Assembly (NCBI GenBank): GCA_035541775.1
Contig: DATKMP010000282.1
Coordinates: 1 to 7,007 of the forward strand
DNA: 7,007 nucleotides
From: DATKMP01 sp035541775
GTDB taxonomy: Bacteria > Bacteroidota > Ignavibacteria > UBA10030
Direction: 5' to 3'
How positions within the stretch are numbered: the first letter of the stretch is position 1; the number at the start of each line of letters is the position of its first letter. The position numbers were made by a program, and so were the translations under genes. Positions 6,209-7,007 of this stretch are shown here, piece by piece. The notes under the pieces were generated by a model. That model worked only from the letters and a program-made list of their open reading frames with translations. It had not been told where the DNA came from and made no database searches.

Positions 6209-7007
6209 ATGTTGCAGCATGAAATTCGCGTAGAACTCGGCTCGCTTGCGGCGGGTGAACGTTCGTATCCCATTTATATCGGGGCAGATATTCTTTCGCA
6301 ATTTGCACCAACCTGCAGCAAGCACGGCATTGGAAATTCTGTCATCGTCATCACCGATGCGAATGTCGCGAAACAATATCTTGCGCCGTTCGTGAAACAT
6401 CTTTTACATTTTCAATTTCAGCCGACGACCATCGTTGTTCCCGCCGGAGAAACTCAAAAAAATCTTGCACGCGCCAATGCGATTTACACGGAATTGTTGA
6501 CGAAGAAAATATCTCGCAGCACTACCATCATTGCACTCGGCGGTGGCGTCATCGGCGACCTGGCGGGATTTGTTGCGGCAACGTACCAGCGCGGAGTAAA
6601 AATAATTCAAGTGCCGACAACACTGCTGGCGCAGGTGGATAGTTCCATTGGTGGAAAAGTCGGCGTCAATCATCCGCTGGGAAAAAATATGATCGGCGCG
6701 TTTCACCAGCCGAAATTTGTCTGGATGGATGCAGAATATTTACAAACATTGCCAATGCGGGAAATCGTTTGCGGGTTCGGCGAAGTGGTAAAGTATGGTA
6801 TCATCCGCGACGTGGAATTCTTTGCGTATCTCGAATCGCATCTCGATGACGTTCTGAATTTACAAACAGAAGCACTTTTGCATGTGCAAACATGCTGCGC
6901 GGCGATCAAAGCGGATGTTGTGGCGCGTGATGAACGCGAAGCAGGATTGCGGATGATTTTGAATTGCGGCCATACGATTGGCCACGGATTGGAATCCGCA
7001 GGAAAAT
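6209..7007 (+). CDS. aroB: 3-dehydroquinate synthase (partial, C-terminus off the right edge)
   Basis: NAD- and metal-dependent cytoplasmic enzyme that converts DAHP to 3-dehydroquinate, the second step of the shikimate pathway. The window holds 266 codons of a protein usually about 350-370 aa. Visible motifs are PAGETQKNL (78-86), the NAD-binding GGGVIGDLAGFVAATYQRG (111-129), QVPTTLLAQVDSSIGGKVGVN (134-154), KNMIGAFHQP (159-168), GEVVKYG (191-197) with Glu192 as a likely metal ligand, and LNCGHTIGHG (251-260) with His255 as the second metal ligand. The third ligand His would lie past the window edge. Two small departures from the commonest motif form are Cys253 where Phe is usual (LNFGHT) and Gly260 where Ala is usual; neither touches a known ligand. 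The start ATG at 6209 has a good Shine-Dalgarno and lies 3 bp after the aroK stop, so both enzymes are very likely made from one mRNA. Confidence 0.97.
   Translation, partial: MLQHEIRVELGSLAAGERSYPIYIGADILSQFAPTCSKHGIGNSVIVITDANVAKQYLAPFVKHLLHFQFQPTTIVVPAGETQKNLARANAIYTELLTKKISRSTTIIALGGGVIGDLAGFVAATYQRGVKIIQVPTTLLAQVDSSIGGKVGVNHPLGKNMIGAFHQPKFVWMDAEYLQTLPMREIVCGFGEVVKYGIIRDVEFFAYLESHLDDVLNLQTEALLHVQTCCAAIKADVVARDEREAGLRMILNCGHTIGHGLESAGK

Noticed and set aside
1..7007. CRISPR arrays, insertion sequences, tRNA or rRNA genes
   Set aside because: No spaced direct repeats, transposase motifs, terminal inverted repeats or RNA gene signatures were seen; nearly all of the sequence is accounted for by six housekeeping-type genes.

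Overview
This window is ordinary bacterial chromosome that codes for envelope protein export on one side and aromatic amino acid (shikimate pathway) biosynthesis on the other. It suggests a Gram-negative, didermic bacterium: SecD and SecF are separate proteins, and there is a large membrane-anchored PpiD-type periplasmic foldase. The foldase's N-terminus (short cytoplasmic stretch beginning MAVLNDIREK, then one membrane helix) resembles those of the Bacteroidota/Chlorobiota/Ignavibacteriota/Calditrichota (FCB) assemblage. Clear Shine-Dalgarno sites before most genes and sigma-70-like promoters (TTGACT-17-TATATT) argue against the core Bacteroidia, which usually lack both. This placement is an inference; no rRNA or other marker gene is present.

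Layout. The left half is on the minus strand. Transcription starts near 3332 and runs leftward through secD (3239-1341), secF (1283-351) and a STAS-domain anti-sigma-factor-antagonist-like gene (332 to beyond the left edge). The 223-bp gap 3240-3462 holds two back-to-back promoters whose -35 boxes are only 11 bp apart, plus two inverted repeats in the secD leader. The right half is on the plus strand: ppiD (3463-5574), a strong intrinsic terminator (5596-5621), aroK (5639-6205) and aroB (6209 to beyond the right edge), the last two separated by 3 bp.

How the genes work together. SecD and SecF form the proton-driven membrane complex that helps pull proteins through SecYEG. PpiD is a membrane-anchored chaperone/prolyl isomerase, described in E. 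coli as sitting at the periplasmic exit of SecYEG. Their divergent arrangement over one short shared control region would allow co-regulation of the export motor and the exit chaperone. The STAS gene 18 bp after secF may bring a partner-switching regulator into the export transcript. AroK (shikimate to shikimate-3-phosphate) and AroB (DAHP to 3-dehydroquinate) are two steps of chorismate synthesis and form a tight operon.

I see no mobile element, CRISPR array, RNA gene or clear sign of horizontal transfer, and no wholly new system. The most interesting points are the shared secD/ppiD promoter region, the four regularly spaced parvulin-like modules in PpiD with only one intact active site, the STAS gene attached to secDF, and a terminator placed directly in front of aroK.
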